Source: Prostheceraeus crozeri
Taxonomy: Eukaryota > Platyhelminthes > Polycladida > Euryleptidae
Length of the DNA: 64,000 nt
NCBI GenBank assembly: GCA_907163375.1
Contig: CAJQUW010001636.1
Coordinates: 868,001 to 932,000 of the forward strand
Direction: 5' to 3'
Numbering within the stretch: the stretch's first letter is position 1; each line of letters begins with the position of its first letter. The position numbers were made by a program, and so were the translations under genes. The notes beneath the pieces are model-generated. The model searched no databases. It was not told the origin of the DNA and saw nothing but the letters and a program-made list of their open reading frames with translations. This document shows, piece by piece, positions 31,992 through 42,977 of the stretch.

Positions 31992-32500
31992 AATTTTTTA
32001 CAGAGCTGATCATAAAGAAAACGAACCACTTTAATTTCGCTGAAATTCAATTGATTCCCATGTTAAAGCTGAGTGATAGAGGCAGCTTTCACCTAGTTGA
32101 ATTTACCCTTTTGATAAAATTGAAAAGAAAAGGTTTGATTTTTAGCAGTCACTTTGTTTCATAAAAGAAACCATAAAGTTTGTATAATAAATGGTATGAA
32201 ATTGGCTCCGAAATAAGTAACCTCAACGAAAGTGGTTGGTTTATTAACCTTGGAGGACCAGTTAGTTGACAGGTTTCTTATATTTTCTTGATCAATTAAT
32301 GAAGAGCGTTTTTGCAAAACTCACTCAGTCCATTTTCCTTATTTTTTGGTAAAAGCTGATTTTTTGCTTCTATTCATTATAATCATTTTTAGTTCTGAAC
32401 TAAGGTTTTTTATTTGATTCGAATGCTAGATGAAGCAGTATGTAGTCTTAAAACAAATATTCTATTTAAAGAGGAGGATGTATACCGATATAAAAACGAA

Positions 32501-32556
32501 TCAACTCTGCAAAACTCACTCAGTCCTGGACTGAGTGAGTTTTGAAAAAACGGCAA
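32501..32556. repeat. Subterminal inverted repeats, left end
   Basis: AAAACTCACTCAGTCC followed directly by GGACTGAGTGAGTTTT, a near-perfect palindrome. The same unit, without palindrome, also occurs just inside the left TIR (32317-32332). Likely transposase-binding sites. Confidence 0.6.
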
Positions 32557-32595
32557 AACAAACCTAATACAGACAAGCCTTTCAAAATATAAAAA

Positions 32596-35238
32596 TCAGT
32601 TATATGGTTCATCAGTGAAGTAACGATCAATAACATCTGCATCAGTATTCGACGTATCATTAACAATCGAATCATAAAACCATGCGCAGTCGTCTGGAAT
32701 CGTAAAATATTTCATCAACTTAAGCACGTCATTTCTTTTCGCCGGTTTCACGCGAGTTTCCAATGTTTTGATTGCGGCTCCCCCCATTTCCAAGACGTTT
32801 CTCCCAACCTTGATGATAGAGGTGCCTGATGGTGTTGCATAATACGCTCGTTGAGTAGAAAAATCAGCTTTTGTATGCGTAAAGACTCTGCTATCGCTCA
32901 TTTTGAATGGGAGTCGAGGCTTGGTTATATTCACGGATACAGATTTGTAATCACGGAGATTCCAATCGTCGCCGAGTTTGTGGACATGACCATGGTTAAT
33001 GTAGATGTCATAATATTCCTTAGGAGAAATGATATTCTCTTGAAGACGTAAGTCTTTCTCGATTCGACCAAATACTCGATCTGGTGGCATGTAGCTATGT
33101 CCACGAACAGGAAAATAATGAACTACAGATTCGATTACTTTGCTGCCTCTTAAAAAATATTTAATGCAGTTAATCAGAATTGTGTTCTTATTTTGCGAGG
33201 CACAAGCATCAGAAAATAGTCGCAACTTCGTTGGAGGAGCAGGCGAACTTTCTAAATCCTTGTCAAGAGTAGTCAAGTAATCTAATAATGCACTTGATAC
33301 CTCATTCGATCCACGCCCAGCTTGGGTCTCCAGCCACGTGTAGATATGTATGTCATCATTGTTTTGCTCTTTCTTATGCTTCATGATGGTCAAGTTATAA
33401 AGCCAAACCTGTCTTGAATAGAATACCTCACCTACACTCAATTTTGGTAATGGTTGATTTTGTTGCATATCAAAGCATACTGTAAGGGTATTTTGAGGAT
33501 CTTCGTTCAAAAACTTGTAAAATGTGCTCGCTTTTCTTTTGTAGAGACGAAACTCAGTTATATGCTCTTGCAATTTCTCTGAATTAGTTTCGGATTTAAT
33601 ACGCATTCTTAGTTGTCCGCAAAAGCTGCAAACATCTTGTCGAGGATTCCCGAAGCCAAGATTGAATCTTGAGTAGAATAATCTCTTGAATTTCGAGATT
33701 GAAGCAATGTGTTGCTCCTTGTCAGAACGATCTTTTTTCCACAGTCTCCACATTCTTGAAATACTAAGGGTTGGTGGGAGGTAGCTACGGATACTTTTAT
33801 TCCTACCATAGTGACTTTCACGGCATTTATAACTTTTGATCCACTCTATGATTGATGCATCAGTCTCTTTGTCTTTATTTGTCTTTCTTGATCCTCCTCG
33901 TTTTTCAACGAAATTTCGTCCTGTATTGTGGTAGGTACGAACAAGACGATTTACTCGAAAGCGACTTATGCATAATATCGAGAGGAAAGACTGCTGACAC
34001 ACTTTCACTACTTCTTTATCCAGTTTTCTGACTTTGTATTGAGCCTGTAGAGGCCGGCGTCGAGCAGAAGCTTGTACTCTTCTTCGCTGGCGTGTTGGCT
34101 GATGGACGTCAATGTATTTCATAATAAACATATCTTGCCGAACTTTTTCAACATTTTCGTAAAGATGCTCGAAGAAACCTGCAAAATAAAGTGGGGATCC
34201 TAAGAAAATGTATTCGCAAATGTATTGTATGTAGCAAAAGCCCATTTCTATACTATTATTATTCCTTCACTCCCATATCTTCTCAATGTTTCCACGTTGT
34301 ATTGTTACACATGGAATAATACGAAATAAATATATTTATCATGTAAGTAATAATGCTACATACCGTGTATACTTGCATTTAACCTAGATGCGTGGGCCTA
34401 CCGATAGGCTTGCGATTAGGTGATTAGGTCATACAAACAATACAACCACGATATGTAGGGTTTAGGCATAATTATCAATCTTGACCTAAACCTGAGCTAA
34501 ATCGAATTATATCGTAACCCAACCTAAACTTGTTGTGTCTACGAGAAGTAAATATTTCTGAAAAATCAGGAAGCTGAGAATAGAAGGACGATTGCTTTTT
34601 GTGCACTGCAATAATTTTCCGGAAATGTATTTCATGATGCATACTTCTGAAGTACATGTAATATCTTTCAACTTTCATCTGACTAGCCAATGGATCGGTC
34701 CTTCCTGGGTAACCCCATGATTACGGATTTTCGAGCCTAAACACATTGGAGCCAGACAAACGAAGTAGGCCTACATGAGCTTATCCTACTATGTTTAGAG
34801 TCTGACTTTGCTTTAGACAAAAGAACAGAGCAGATGAATGTAACAAATGAAATAAAAATGCATACATGTAAAGCAATTGAAAAGAAATTCTAATGGGAAA
34901 ATACTAAAAGATTATAAATTATTCTGTCATACTCTTATTCATTTCGTTACTGTACCTTTGTAATTTAAGATACTTCGTTTCACTTCAGTTTAAAATTAAA
35001 AAGATATTTGTTAGTAGGTGAACTTACTTTGCACATCTTCCTCACTTAGAAGGGACGCCTGGCATATCGAATAATTCTGGTTATTGTGGCTACACTTCAC
35101 TTCAGGTAGCTTCAGTTGCGGTTTGTAACGATTTGATTTTCTTCGTGCCGCAGTATTTCCCGATGAGTGCCTTTTCCTGACAAAAGGCTTTTCAGTAACC
35201 GAAATATGGTAATCTTCGACCAATTCATTAACAGACAT
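32596..35238 (-). CDS. Spliced DDE transposase-like protein, 597 aa
   Basis: Exon 1 is 35238-35028 (MSVNELVEDYHISVTEKPFV...) and ends at a GTAAGT donor. Exon 2 is 34178-32596 after a TTTATTTTGCAG acceptor. The join keeps frame (DVQ-S-FFEHLYENVEKV) and gives 597 residues. A KCSHNNQNYSICQ stretch, then VCQQSFLSILCIS, and a Cys pair VCSFCGQLRM suggest zinc-binding N-terminal regions. The acidic residues in TVCFDMQQ, RLFSDACASQNKN and YFPVRGHSYMPPDRVFGRIE are the likely catalytic triad; the DxC...QNKN and RGHS...PDxxFG motifs are those of a widespread animal transposase-like family (DUF7869-type). Intron about 849 bp. No stops or shifts, so the element may be recently active. Confidence 0.75.
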
Positions 35239-35496
35239 TGCAAGTCATTCACTGAAGCCGTCACAATAACGTCTGAACTGAGAACATTAATGATGGATCA
35301 TAGTGTCACGAATAAAAAGTATAACCAAAGATATCTATGATATCTATGATATCTATTAAGAATAGCAAGCGATGAATGATAGACAACTGTCGCGTATCTA
35401 ATATGACTCGGCGGCAACCAAAGAAGGTAGACAAAGACAGTCGGCTGCGACTAGGGAGCGCAAAGTGAAGTAAATCTAAATATAGTAGTTTATCAT

Positions 35497-35582
35497 TGGA
35501 GTGAGTGAGTTTTGCAGAGCTATTTGATGGACTGAGTGAGTTTTGCAAAGCTACAGTAGGTGGACTGAGTGAGTTTTGAAAA
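35497..35582. repeat. Subterminal repeats, right end
   Basis: Three copies of (GGACT)GAGTGAGTTTTG-C/A-A within 86 bp, all in one orientation, facing the right TIR. They match the left-end palindrome units. Confidence 0.6.
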
Positions 35583-35955
35583 ATTCTCACAAATTAACAA
35601 ATGGATTTCTGAGGTTTAAAATAGTGATACAAGCTCAAGTTTCTGATAGCTTTTAGAATACATTTCATATTGATTAGAACGGGGCACATTTTTGAGAAAA
35701 ATGGACAGAGTTTTGCAAAAACGCTCTTCATTTACACTTTGTTGCTTGTACATGTAGTTGTTAACGATAACCTCATTTGAATTTTTGTAATTAGTAGCTC
35801 ACAGAATGTCTACTTAACTTGCTAACAATTTTTCATAGAAATTTGCGTTAAACTTATCAATCATAGAAAAAGATTAGTGAATAGAAATTATGGGAACATA
35901 GAAATATTCGGCACAGATGAGCAAATTGAGGCCATGTGCTATGTACTTCGATACA

Positions 35956-37430
35956 CTGCCCGCTTTGGGCCGATTCAGAATCGCCCAAATTGTCAATTTT
36001 TTTCGCTTGTGGCCTTTTCCAACAAAGTTTTTTGTACCGCTCTTGTAATTACACCTTTTTGTGTTCGTAGACGGTAAGTTCTTACCAGACCATCTCTACC
36101 TTTAATGGCTTCAATTATGCGTCCAAGGGGCCAATTCGGTCAGGTCGTGTTTGATTCTGATATCAAACAGATGTCACCAACCTTAGGTACTGGTTCTTCA
36201 GTTTTCCACTTTTTTCTTTCAGACAGGGTAGGTAAGTACTCGGACGACTAGCTTCTCCAAAAATGCAAGAGAACCATTTGCAAATGTTTATAACGCCGTC
36301 CAATACTTAGCTGCTCTTTTTTGTTTTCTTTGATCAAAGGGAATGACCGTGGAGGTCGACCAAAAGCTAAATGAGCCGGGGTTATCGGGTTCAGATTCAT
36401 TGGATCACTTCCAATGTATGTCAAAGGACGTTGATTAAGCGAAGATTCTATATCCGTCAGCAAAGTATACATTTCAGTGTAATTCAAACAAGCATTTCCC
36501 AAAATCTTGCGAAGAGGCTCTTTCAATGAACGATTCATGCGTTCGTAGAATGCTCCTCGCTGGGGACATCGCTCAACAATGAACTTCCAATGTATTCCGT
36601 TATCCACAAGAAACTTGTTGACACTTTCGTCGTTTATATATCCATCCATCGTCTTCATCACAGAATATCGGATAATTTTGTTCGCCTTTTTGAAAGTTGT
36701 TTGGTTGTCGCTGAAAATTGTTTGAGACCATCCACGGCGATTGATCATACGACGTAAAGCAGCTAAGAATTCTTCGGTTGTTAGATCATTTGTCAATTCA
36801 AAATGAACCATCCTGCTGTGAGTGCAGGTAAAAATACAGATATATGCTTTTCTTGTGTTACGCTTATTGTAGGATTTCAGATGCACAACTCCAGTGAAGT
36901 CTAACCCTATCTCCGAGAAGGTAGGCGATATGTTAACTCTTTCTTCAGGAAGGATTCCCATCTTCTGTCCACATGGCTTAGTGCTCGAATGTCTGCAAAT
37001 CAAACATTTCCTGAGTGCCCGTCGCACCTCTTCTCTGAAATGTACGATGTGATATTTTTGCCTCAGAATGGTCAAAGTTGTATCTTGAGAGCAGTGTGAA
37101 TTAGTCGTATGCACATGAAGAATAATTTTCTGTACGAATTGATCTATGTGAGGGAGGATTATTGGCGATTTTGTTTCATTTGGAATTGACGAGAGGACTA
37201 ATCGATCCCCACCAATTATGAGCTGTCGTTGCTTGTCCCATCTTGGATCATGACTTGTTATTGAAGAATCTTTCGACACCGGAAGTCCATTTCTTAAATT
37301 AAAGTAATCCTTTTGGAAACGAATTTGTTGTACTCGACGAATAAGACAGTTTTCTGCATCATGTAATTCTTCAACACTTAGGAACTCATTCTCGCTTTGT
37401 TGCTTTTCCAATGCACTCTTCTTCCATCGT
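35956..37430 (-). pseudogene. BEL/Pao integrase region (fossil)
   Basis: The minus-strand frame shows the zinc-binding segment (HTTNSHCSQDT ... CLICR), the catalytic core (EIGLDFTGVVHLKSYN, FTCTHSRMVHFEL, FSDNQTTFKKANK, RCPQRGAFYERMNRSLKEPL) and NQRPLTYIGSDP typical of BEL/Pao elements. A C-terminal NWPLGRI-type segment lies nearest the LTR. The element copy as a whole is broken. Confidence 0.85.
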
Positions 37431-37443
37431 AGGATTCTGGCAG

Positions 37444-38145
37444 TTACTCGTAGAATTTTGTTATAATTGCTAATTTTTGCAATGGCGTCAGGGTAACCTT
37501 CCGCTTTGTCGGAAGTGAAAGATCACATCTTGCAAGTACAGATTCAACTTCATGATATGAATGACTACTAGAAATGAATGAGTCAAGGGTATGGAGCAAT
37601 TCTTCTAACTCACAAATCAAAGTATCAGACCTGGATAGAAAGTTCTCGGGATTTACATCATTTTCTCGAGTTTGATGCACTTGAGAGGCAGAAACATTAC
37701 TATTTTGAGATTGCTTCTCTAATGTCTGTAGCAACTTTGCTTGCGTTTCCTCTGACGACTTTTTGAATTCCAATAGAAGTTGACCGAATATAAGTTGATC
37801 ACCTCTGCGCTCTTCATCCAATCTCTCTTGCCTTCTTCTCTCTTCTCGGCGCTCTTCTTCTAGTTTCTCTTGCCTTCTTCTCTTTTCTCGGCGCTCTTCT
37901 TCTAGTTTCTCTTGCTGTCGCACAAACATCAACACCAACTGAGATGTATCAAAATCCTTTGATTGTGAAGTTATTTCAGCGCATTCATTTGATGCACGAC
38001 GTGAGTCTAAATAATCTCTGCGACGAATTTCTATTATTCTTTCAATAAGAGTTGCTTTGTCTCCATTAGTTTTCACTCCCTTTTTTCGCAATTCTGCTTG
38101 TAAATCTGCTTTCGTCTTAGTGACAAGTTTGCTTCTTATCTTTGA
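37444..38145 (-). pseudogene. BEL/Pao gag-like region (fossil)
   Basis: The minus-strand frame has a SAP-like start (ELRKKGVKTNGDKATLIERI), then a highly charged coiled coil with EEERREKRRRQEKL repeats, as is common at the N-terminus of BEL gag proteins. The pogo-like element lies directly upstream and separates it from the 5' LTR side. Confidence 0.65.
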
Positions 38146-38655
38146 GATGTAGGGGAGAGCGGGGCTAGTTGGAACAAAAGGTTAGTTAAAACATTCCATT
38201 TATTTAAGTATATGAAATAAAACTTTAATGTTCAGAAGTAATATTTGAATGATCATTTCAATTCACACATTTTCGCTTCAATTTCGTTCGTTCATTGTCA
38301 ATTGTTTGATAAGGAGACAAGTAAGTTTATTTTCCGATGTTTCGAGTAAATATTCTTTCTGCCAAAAACTTGTTTTTATCGGGCGTAATAGAAACATTAT
38401 CGAAGTCACTAATCACTCAAAAAGCAGCATTTAGAACACTGGCATCACACAAGAAGCAGCTTTTACTATGACTTAGATGTTAGCAAGTTGTAGTTACAAA
38501 CCCATATAGATCACACTTGGGGTTAGTTGAAACATTGATGAAGGGGTTAGTTGAAACATTGTTCCAACAACCCCATGTCATGTTCCAATGAGCCCCGTGT
38601 AGATTTATATTACTTTAAGGCTTGTTTTGCAATGACACCGGCATATTGTCACACT

Positions 38656-40421
38656 GTAGGGTGAGTCAAAAAAAACGATTTATTTTTAAGTGGATATAAA
38701 ACATGTTTGTTTTAGTGATAGAAATTCGTTACAAGTTCAGATATTAAGCATATGTCTTCAATTCAATTATGTATTAACTAGATTTGTTAAAAATTTCAAA
38801 TTATGTTAGATATCTGTGTTCAGATATTAAGCATATGTCTTCAATTCAATTATGTACTAACTAGATTTGTTAAAAATTTCAAATTATGTTAGATATCTGT
38901 GTTAACTTCTAATATTAGACAGATGATTTTACTGTCTATCAATCAACATAATACATTTCTAAATTTAAATAAGTAAGTTGTTTCTCGACGCATGATATTG
39001 CATTCATCATATGATATTTCATTTCTCGATTTGCATTCATCAATATGGAACGCAAAGCAAAGGTTGTTGCATGGGCTATCACTTATGAAAACACCAGAGA
39101 AGCCAGAAGACGATACGCGAAAGAATATGATGAAGAGGCTCCTCCTGAATCCACAATACGTCGATGGGTTTCTCGTTTCCTTGAATATGGTGACATCAAT
39201 AAAAGGAGAGAAGGCAGTGGTAGACCCGTTACCGCGAGTGGTGATGACAGTTTCCAGGAAATCAATCAACGATTGGAAGATAAACCGACAGCATCGACTA
39301 GACAGATTGCTACGGAAACTGGTAACTCTCAGTCAAGTGTTGTCCGCTGTCTTCATAAAAATGGACTTCATCCATTTAAGGCAACAAAAGTGCAAGCTTT
39401 ATCCAAAGATGACTGTGAAAGAAGATTAGAATTTTGCCAATGGTTGCGTCGTAATCAAGAGAGTGACAGTGACTTTTATAAGAAAATCATATTTTCCGAC
39501 GAAGCTGTTCTTCACGTCAACGGCATAGTGAATCTTCATAATCTCCACTTCTGGGCAACTGAAAACCCACACATGCAGATTGAAAAGCTGCAAGACCGAC
39601 ACTCGGTCACGGTATGGTGCATGGTTGGTCCGTCCGGCGTCTTGGCTTACGACATCAGCTCTGAGACTATGAATAGTGACCGCTACTGCACAGTACTTCG
39701 CGAAAAGGTGATCCCTTACTTTCGAAGAAGATCGAATCGCAACAAACTTTATCAACAAGATGGAGCTCCGCCTCATTTCAGTCTCACCGCTCGGTCTTTG
39801 TTGGATGAGCATCTTCCAAAAACAGGTGGATCGGGAGACAGGGAGCAGTTCGATGGCCACCAAGATCACCGGACCTCACTGTTTGTGATTTCTTTTTATG
39901 GGGAGCTCTGCGAGATAAAGTTTACAAACAGGCTCCAAGAACCGTGGAATAATTGAGAACAAGAATCGAAGATGAGCTGGGGACTTTCAACCCAACAATG
40001 TTTCAGTCATCGTACGAGTCTTTCGTTGAGCGATGCAATGAGTGCATTCAGTTGGACGGTGGTCAAGTTGAAGGTTAACATTCAATTCTTTTATTATGAA
40101 ATACCTTTCTGATGCATTTTGACAGTTCAGTTTCATGTTTAGAGTGATATTTAATAACTTTCGTTTTTGTCTTATAACTATGGGAAACTCTATCAATGGG
40201 AATATTTCGGTCTTCTTTGGACTGATTTCGGGTAAATATTTACATGCAGGATAAAATAATAATAATTTTTGAGATTTACCTAAGCAATACATAATTTGAA
40301 CGATTCCTTCGTCAAATTGAAGACATATGCTTAATATCTGAACTTGTAACGAATTTCTATCACTAAAACAAACATGTTTTATATCCACTTAAAAATAAAT
40401 CGTTTTTTTACTCACCCTGTA
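38656..40421 (+). mobile_element. Tc1-mariner element with ~110-bp TIRs
   Basis: The ends GGGTGAGTCAAAAAAAACGA and its complement continue as an inverted repeat for more than 100 bp (to TCAGATATTAAGCATATGTC). The right end is followed by TA; the left has TGTA, probably a mutated TA. An 83-bp tandem duplication (38738-38820, 38821-38903) extends the left TIR side. It encodes one transposase. It is nested in the pogo-like element, so it is younger than that element. Confidence 0.8.
39045..40078 (+). pseudogene. mariner transposase, DD41D type
   Basis: The N-terminal helix-turn-helix pair (VAWAITYENTREARRRYAKE; PTASTRQIATETGNSQSSVV) is followed by catalytic motifs IIFSDEAVLHVNG, QQDGAPPHF and, in a shifted frame, RSPDLTVCDFFLWG. 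Counting across the shift gives 41 residues between the second and third aspartates, i.e. the DD41D (rosa/Visitor-like) group of Tc1-mariner. One extra base near 39828 breaks the frame, and an in-frame stop follows near 39950. Otherwise it is complete and ends in QLDGGQVEG, so the damage is recent. Confidence 0.85.
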
Positions 40422-40594
40422 TTTTATAAATCCATAAAAACGGAAGTCTTAGAAGTAAACAAATATACTGATAGAACGTTGTGCTACTGCGACATAATCA
40501 TATTGCAGCAAAGAAAAAAGTTAGAAAAAATAAAATCAGTCCATGTCTAAAGATAGATTAAGATTAATTTCCGCTTTCTCGAACCTTACAGAAG

Positions 40595-40695
40595 TTCTCA
40601 TCAGTAAGCAAAAGTATGTCCGAGTGGGACTCGAACCGCACATCATTCAACGGTAAAATCATCAATTACTGTTACCTTAGCCTTACCTTTAAGTT
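40595..40695 (-). repeat. tRNA-like SINE remnant
   Basis: The minus strand carries GGTTCGAGTCCCACTCGG, a good Pol III B box with T-arm pairing, and about 45 bp upstream GGCTAAGGTAA, which may be a decayed A box. There is no acceptor stem or anticodon arm that pairs properly, so it is not a functional tRNA gene. Confidence 0.3.
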
Positions 40696-40831
40696 TACTG
40701 CTCACATAAACTTCAGCCGCTTGACAAGGGCGTTTATGGCCCATTCAAATCATATTATAATAGCGCATGCAGTTCTTGGATGAGAGAGCACATAGGCAAA
40801 GCGATATACTATTTATGATGTAGCTACCTGA

Positions 40832-41208
40832 AATGGCTGGAAAGGCGTTCACACGGGCAATGACTCCCAGTAACATTCAGTCGGGATTCCGCGCGACAGG
40901 AGTTTTTCCGATGGATAGCTGTATTCAATGACGATGATTTCATGTCGTCTTTTGCAACGGAAATACCAGATCCTACGGAGGCGACAACTTGGCCTACTTC
41001 TCCACTTCAGGAATCGACAACTTCACGAATTGAAAATCAGAGAGTAGTAATGAGCCCAGAGGCAATCAGACCTCTAAATAAACCTGCTGTGGCATCAAAG
41101 AGGAAAGGTGGACGAAAGCCAGGGAGAACCAAGATTCTTACAGATTCACCAACATCAACGCCCACAAAAGAGAAACCAAAAAAAGACAAAAGTTGTATTT
41201 GTGGATGA
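40832..41208 (+). pseudogene. pogo-type transposase C-terminus
   Basis: Frames read AFTRAMTPSNIQSGFRATGVFPMDS and then DDDFMSSFATEIPDPTE, followed by a basic KRKGGRKPGRTKILTD tail. GFRxTGxFP is the conserved end of the DDE_1 domain of pogo/Tigger/jerky transposases. A one-base shift lies near 40925. The helix-turn-helix and the catalytic core are missing. Confidence 0.7.
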
Positions 41209-42483
41209 TGAATGCAGCAATTTATCCGAAGAATCTGTGGATGTTTCATTATTAAAGACAAAATGAACCAGGCGTGGGCAGCTTTGTGCTGGTGAAGTTC
41301 ACTTCGAGATAGTTTCCTGTGCATTCCATTGGTGTTATTGTAGAACTTAAGTCACAGGAAATCATCTCGAAATTCATGAAGCGTTCGAGTATATCATCAT
41401 GGACTCATAAGCCAACATTCTGTTGGCCGGAGAATCCACAACTGAGTTGCCATTTTCGACGAGACATTGTGATGGTGTTACCACCACCCCAGCAGTGCTC
41501 TGGCACCTCTCGCTGTCAGAACAGATGGCTGTTTTCAGTCGATCTAACTGAATATGATCCGAAATGAATACCGGTGACCGTCAAAATCATGATTTGTGAT
41601 TGCGCGTGAATTCAATTGAATAGGGCCTACTAGCAAAACGTAATCGCAGAAAGGATAACTCTTGCTGTCTTTATGCTTGCTTATCAGTCTCTATGAGTTT
41701 TTCTTTTAAGATCGTATTTTTCTAAATTCAATTTCTGTAAATTTTGCGATGTAGGCCTTGGCCCAGGTATATGCTAAGCTTACCTTTTGATGCATTTTGT
41801 GCATCTGTAATTATACACACAGATTTGAGATGATATGAAATTTGTTTTCTATAAAAAGTTTGTTGATGTCCAAACTTTATTTTTATTCAACTCATGAGAA
41901 AGACAAAGTTGTTGTCTGGGTTTTATCATAGGCCTACAAAGAGTTCAAATCTTGATATGTTCACGTGAAGACACATAATGGACATAGATAGATATCAGTT
42001 TCCTATTATCTAATGCTTTACTGCAATACCATAAGCAATGCAACTGCATGTGCATTAATTCAAAATTAAAAACAAGTGATGCGTTTCAACAAACCCCATA
42101 CGATGTTTCAACTAACCCCTGGATGGGGGATAGTTGAAACATTAGAGTTCCCCTGTTTAATGAAGTAAAAGAGCAATTTGTGCTAACTTTCAAGTACTGC
42201 AAATATGACTAACTGGATTTTCGTACCCTTAATGTATTACGACCACATTTTCAAGTTCAGCTAATGTCATCTTCATACATTTTTTTGAAAAAAATAAATA
42301 TTTGTTCCAACAAGCCCCGCTCTCCCCTACTCTTCCACGACGACATTCTCGCTTGCAGAAGGTTCGTTACCGGCAGATGCTCTTGAAAAAGACATGATTT
42401 ATCGCAGATTATGGGATAAGTGCACTTTTTCGGTTGATTGACAAAAGGGTAGTCACTGTAAGTCGAAGAAAATATAAGAAAGA

Positions 42484-42941
42484 TAAAGCTGAGTGATAGA
42501 GGCAGCTTTCACCTGGTTGAATTTACCCTTTTGATAAAATTGAAAAGAAAAGGTTTGATTTTTAGCAGTCACTTTGTTTCATAAAAGAAACCATAAAGTT
42601 TGTACAATAAAATGGTATGAAATTGGCTCCGAAATAAGTAACCTCAACGAAAGTGGTTGGTTTATTAACCTTGGAGGACCAGTTAGTTGACAGGTTTCTT
42701 ATATTTTCTTGACCAATTTACACTCTGTTGCTTGTACATGTAGTTGTTAACGATAACCTCATTTGAATTTTTGTAATTAGTAGCTCACAGAATGTCTACT
42801 TAACTTGCTAACAATTTTTCATAGAAATTTGCGTTAAACTTATCAATCATAGAAAAAGATTAGTGAATAGAAATTATGGGAACATAGAAATATTCCGCAC
42901 AGATGCGCAAATTGAGGCCATGTGCTATGTACTTCGATACA
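42484..42941 (-). repeat. BEL/Pao 5' LTR
   Basis: 458-bp LTR, uninterrupted. It contains CCAATTTACACT (42713-42724), the empty site for the transposon that splits the other LTR. Confidence 0.85.
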
Positions 42942-42977
42942 TACCTAAACATGACGATATACCTACACATTCGATAC

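Larger units (their letters stand above)
14862..32000. mobile_element. Giant palindromic element of unknown class, ~17 kb
   Basis: From outside in, both halves contain the same blocks in mirror image: C-tract tandem repeats, a TATA promoter, a coiled-coil gene, a duplicated module with a second TATA promoter, a small antisense gene, a repeat block, a RING-like ORF and an exonuclease-like ORF with a poly(A) signal, then AT-rich arrays. Mirror positions add to about 47,750-47,890 throughout. The arms differ by roughly 1-2 percent and in repeat number. A ~95-bp single-copy centre lies at 23391-23485. The left arm carries about 900 bp of extra outer repeats; the right arm stops inside a repeat at about 31991. 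No transposase, polymerase, capsid or integrase is recognisable. It could be a self-complementary (hairpin-derived) genome, a giant foldback, or two tail-to-tail copies of one unit. As a viral origin is possible, I describe it only as a fossil. Confidence 0.8.
32300..35730 (-). mobile_element. Autonomous-looking DNA transposon, TTTA target, DDE-type
   Basis: Terminal inverted repeats TGAAGAGCGTTTTTGCAAAA at both ends (23 bp perfect: ...AAAACTC). Flanks are TTAA (32296-32299) and TTTA (35731-35734), while the undisturbed LTR has a single TTTA (42717-42720), so it duplicates 4 bp with a TTNA preference. Subterminal copies of GGACTGAGTGAGTTTTGCA cluster at both ends. It encodes one spliced transposase with no visible break. 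TTAA-like targets are used by Kolobok, piggyBac and Sola3; the protein looks closest to the DUF7869/Sola-like group, but this is uncertain. Confidence 0.8.
32064..35955 (-). repeat. BEL/Pao 3' LTR split by a 3.4-kb DNA transposon
   Basis: The parts 32064-32299 and 35731-35955 together match the 42484-42941 LTR end to end. The 32300-35730 block is a later insertion. Confidence 0.85.
38152..42327 (+). mobile_element. pogo-like DNA transposon, internally deleted, with a mariner inside
   Basis: Ends GGGGAGAGCGGGGC / GCCCCGCTCTCCCC, with TA on both sides (38150-38151, 42328-42329). The inverted match continues for about 24 bp (then CTAGTTGGAAC / GTTCCAACAAG). GGGTTAGTTGAAACATTG-type motifs recur near both ends (38519-38565, 42100-42140). 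The only coding remnant is the C-terminus of a pogo/Tigger-type transposase. A mariner (38656-40421) lies within. Confidence 0.8.
32064..42941 (-). mobile_element. BEL/Pao LTR retrotransposon fossil
   Basis: Two LTRs of about 458 bp in the same orientation (3' LTR 32064-35955, split by a DNA transposon; 5' LTR 42484-42941). They differ at only about 2 percent of positions, so the insertion is fairly young. Between them, on the minus strand, lie a gag-like frame and an integrase of BEL/Pao type; most of the protease-RT region is absent, so the copy is broken and internally deleted. A pogo-like transposon (38152-42327) sits in the gag region. The LTR begins TGTATCGAAG on the minus strand. I found no matching target duplication. 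Confidence 0.85.

Noticed and set aside
14862-32000. Whole palindrome as an assembly or read-chimera artefact
   Set aside because: Not excluded, but arms differ in substitutions, array lengths and a local replacement near 21.3 kb, and the outer ends are unequal; a pure artefact would give near-identical arms.
14862-32000. Palindrome as a Polinton, or an element with recognisable virus hallmark genes
   Set aside because: No DNA polymerase B, integrase, packaging ATPase or capsid-like frame could be seen in either arm.
32300-35730. hAT or piggyBac assignment of the 3.4-kb transposon
   Set aside because: The target duplication is 4 bp, not 8, and the protein lacks hAT and piggyBac motifs; the empty site shows TTTA.
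40625-40700. Functional tRNA gene
   Set aside because: Only the T-arm/B-box is convincing; acceptor and anticodon stems do not form.
32064-42941. A 5-bp target duplication around the BEL/Pao element
   Set aside because: Flanks CATGT and TACCT do not match; recombination or deletion at one side is likely, so none is claimed.
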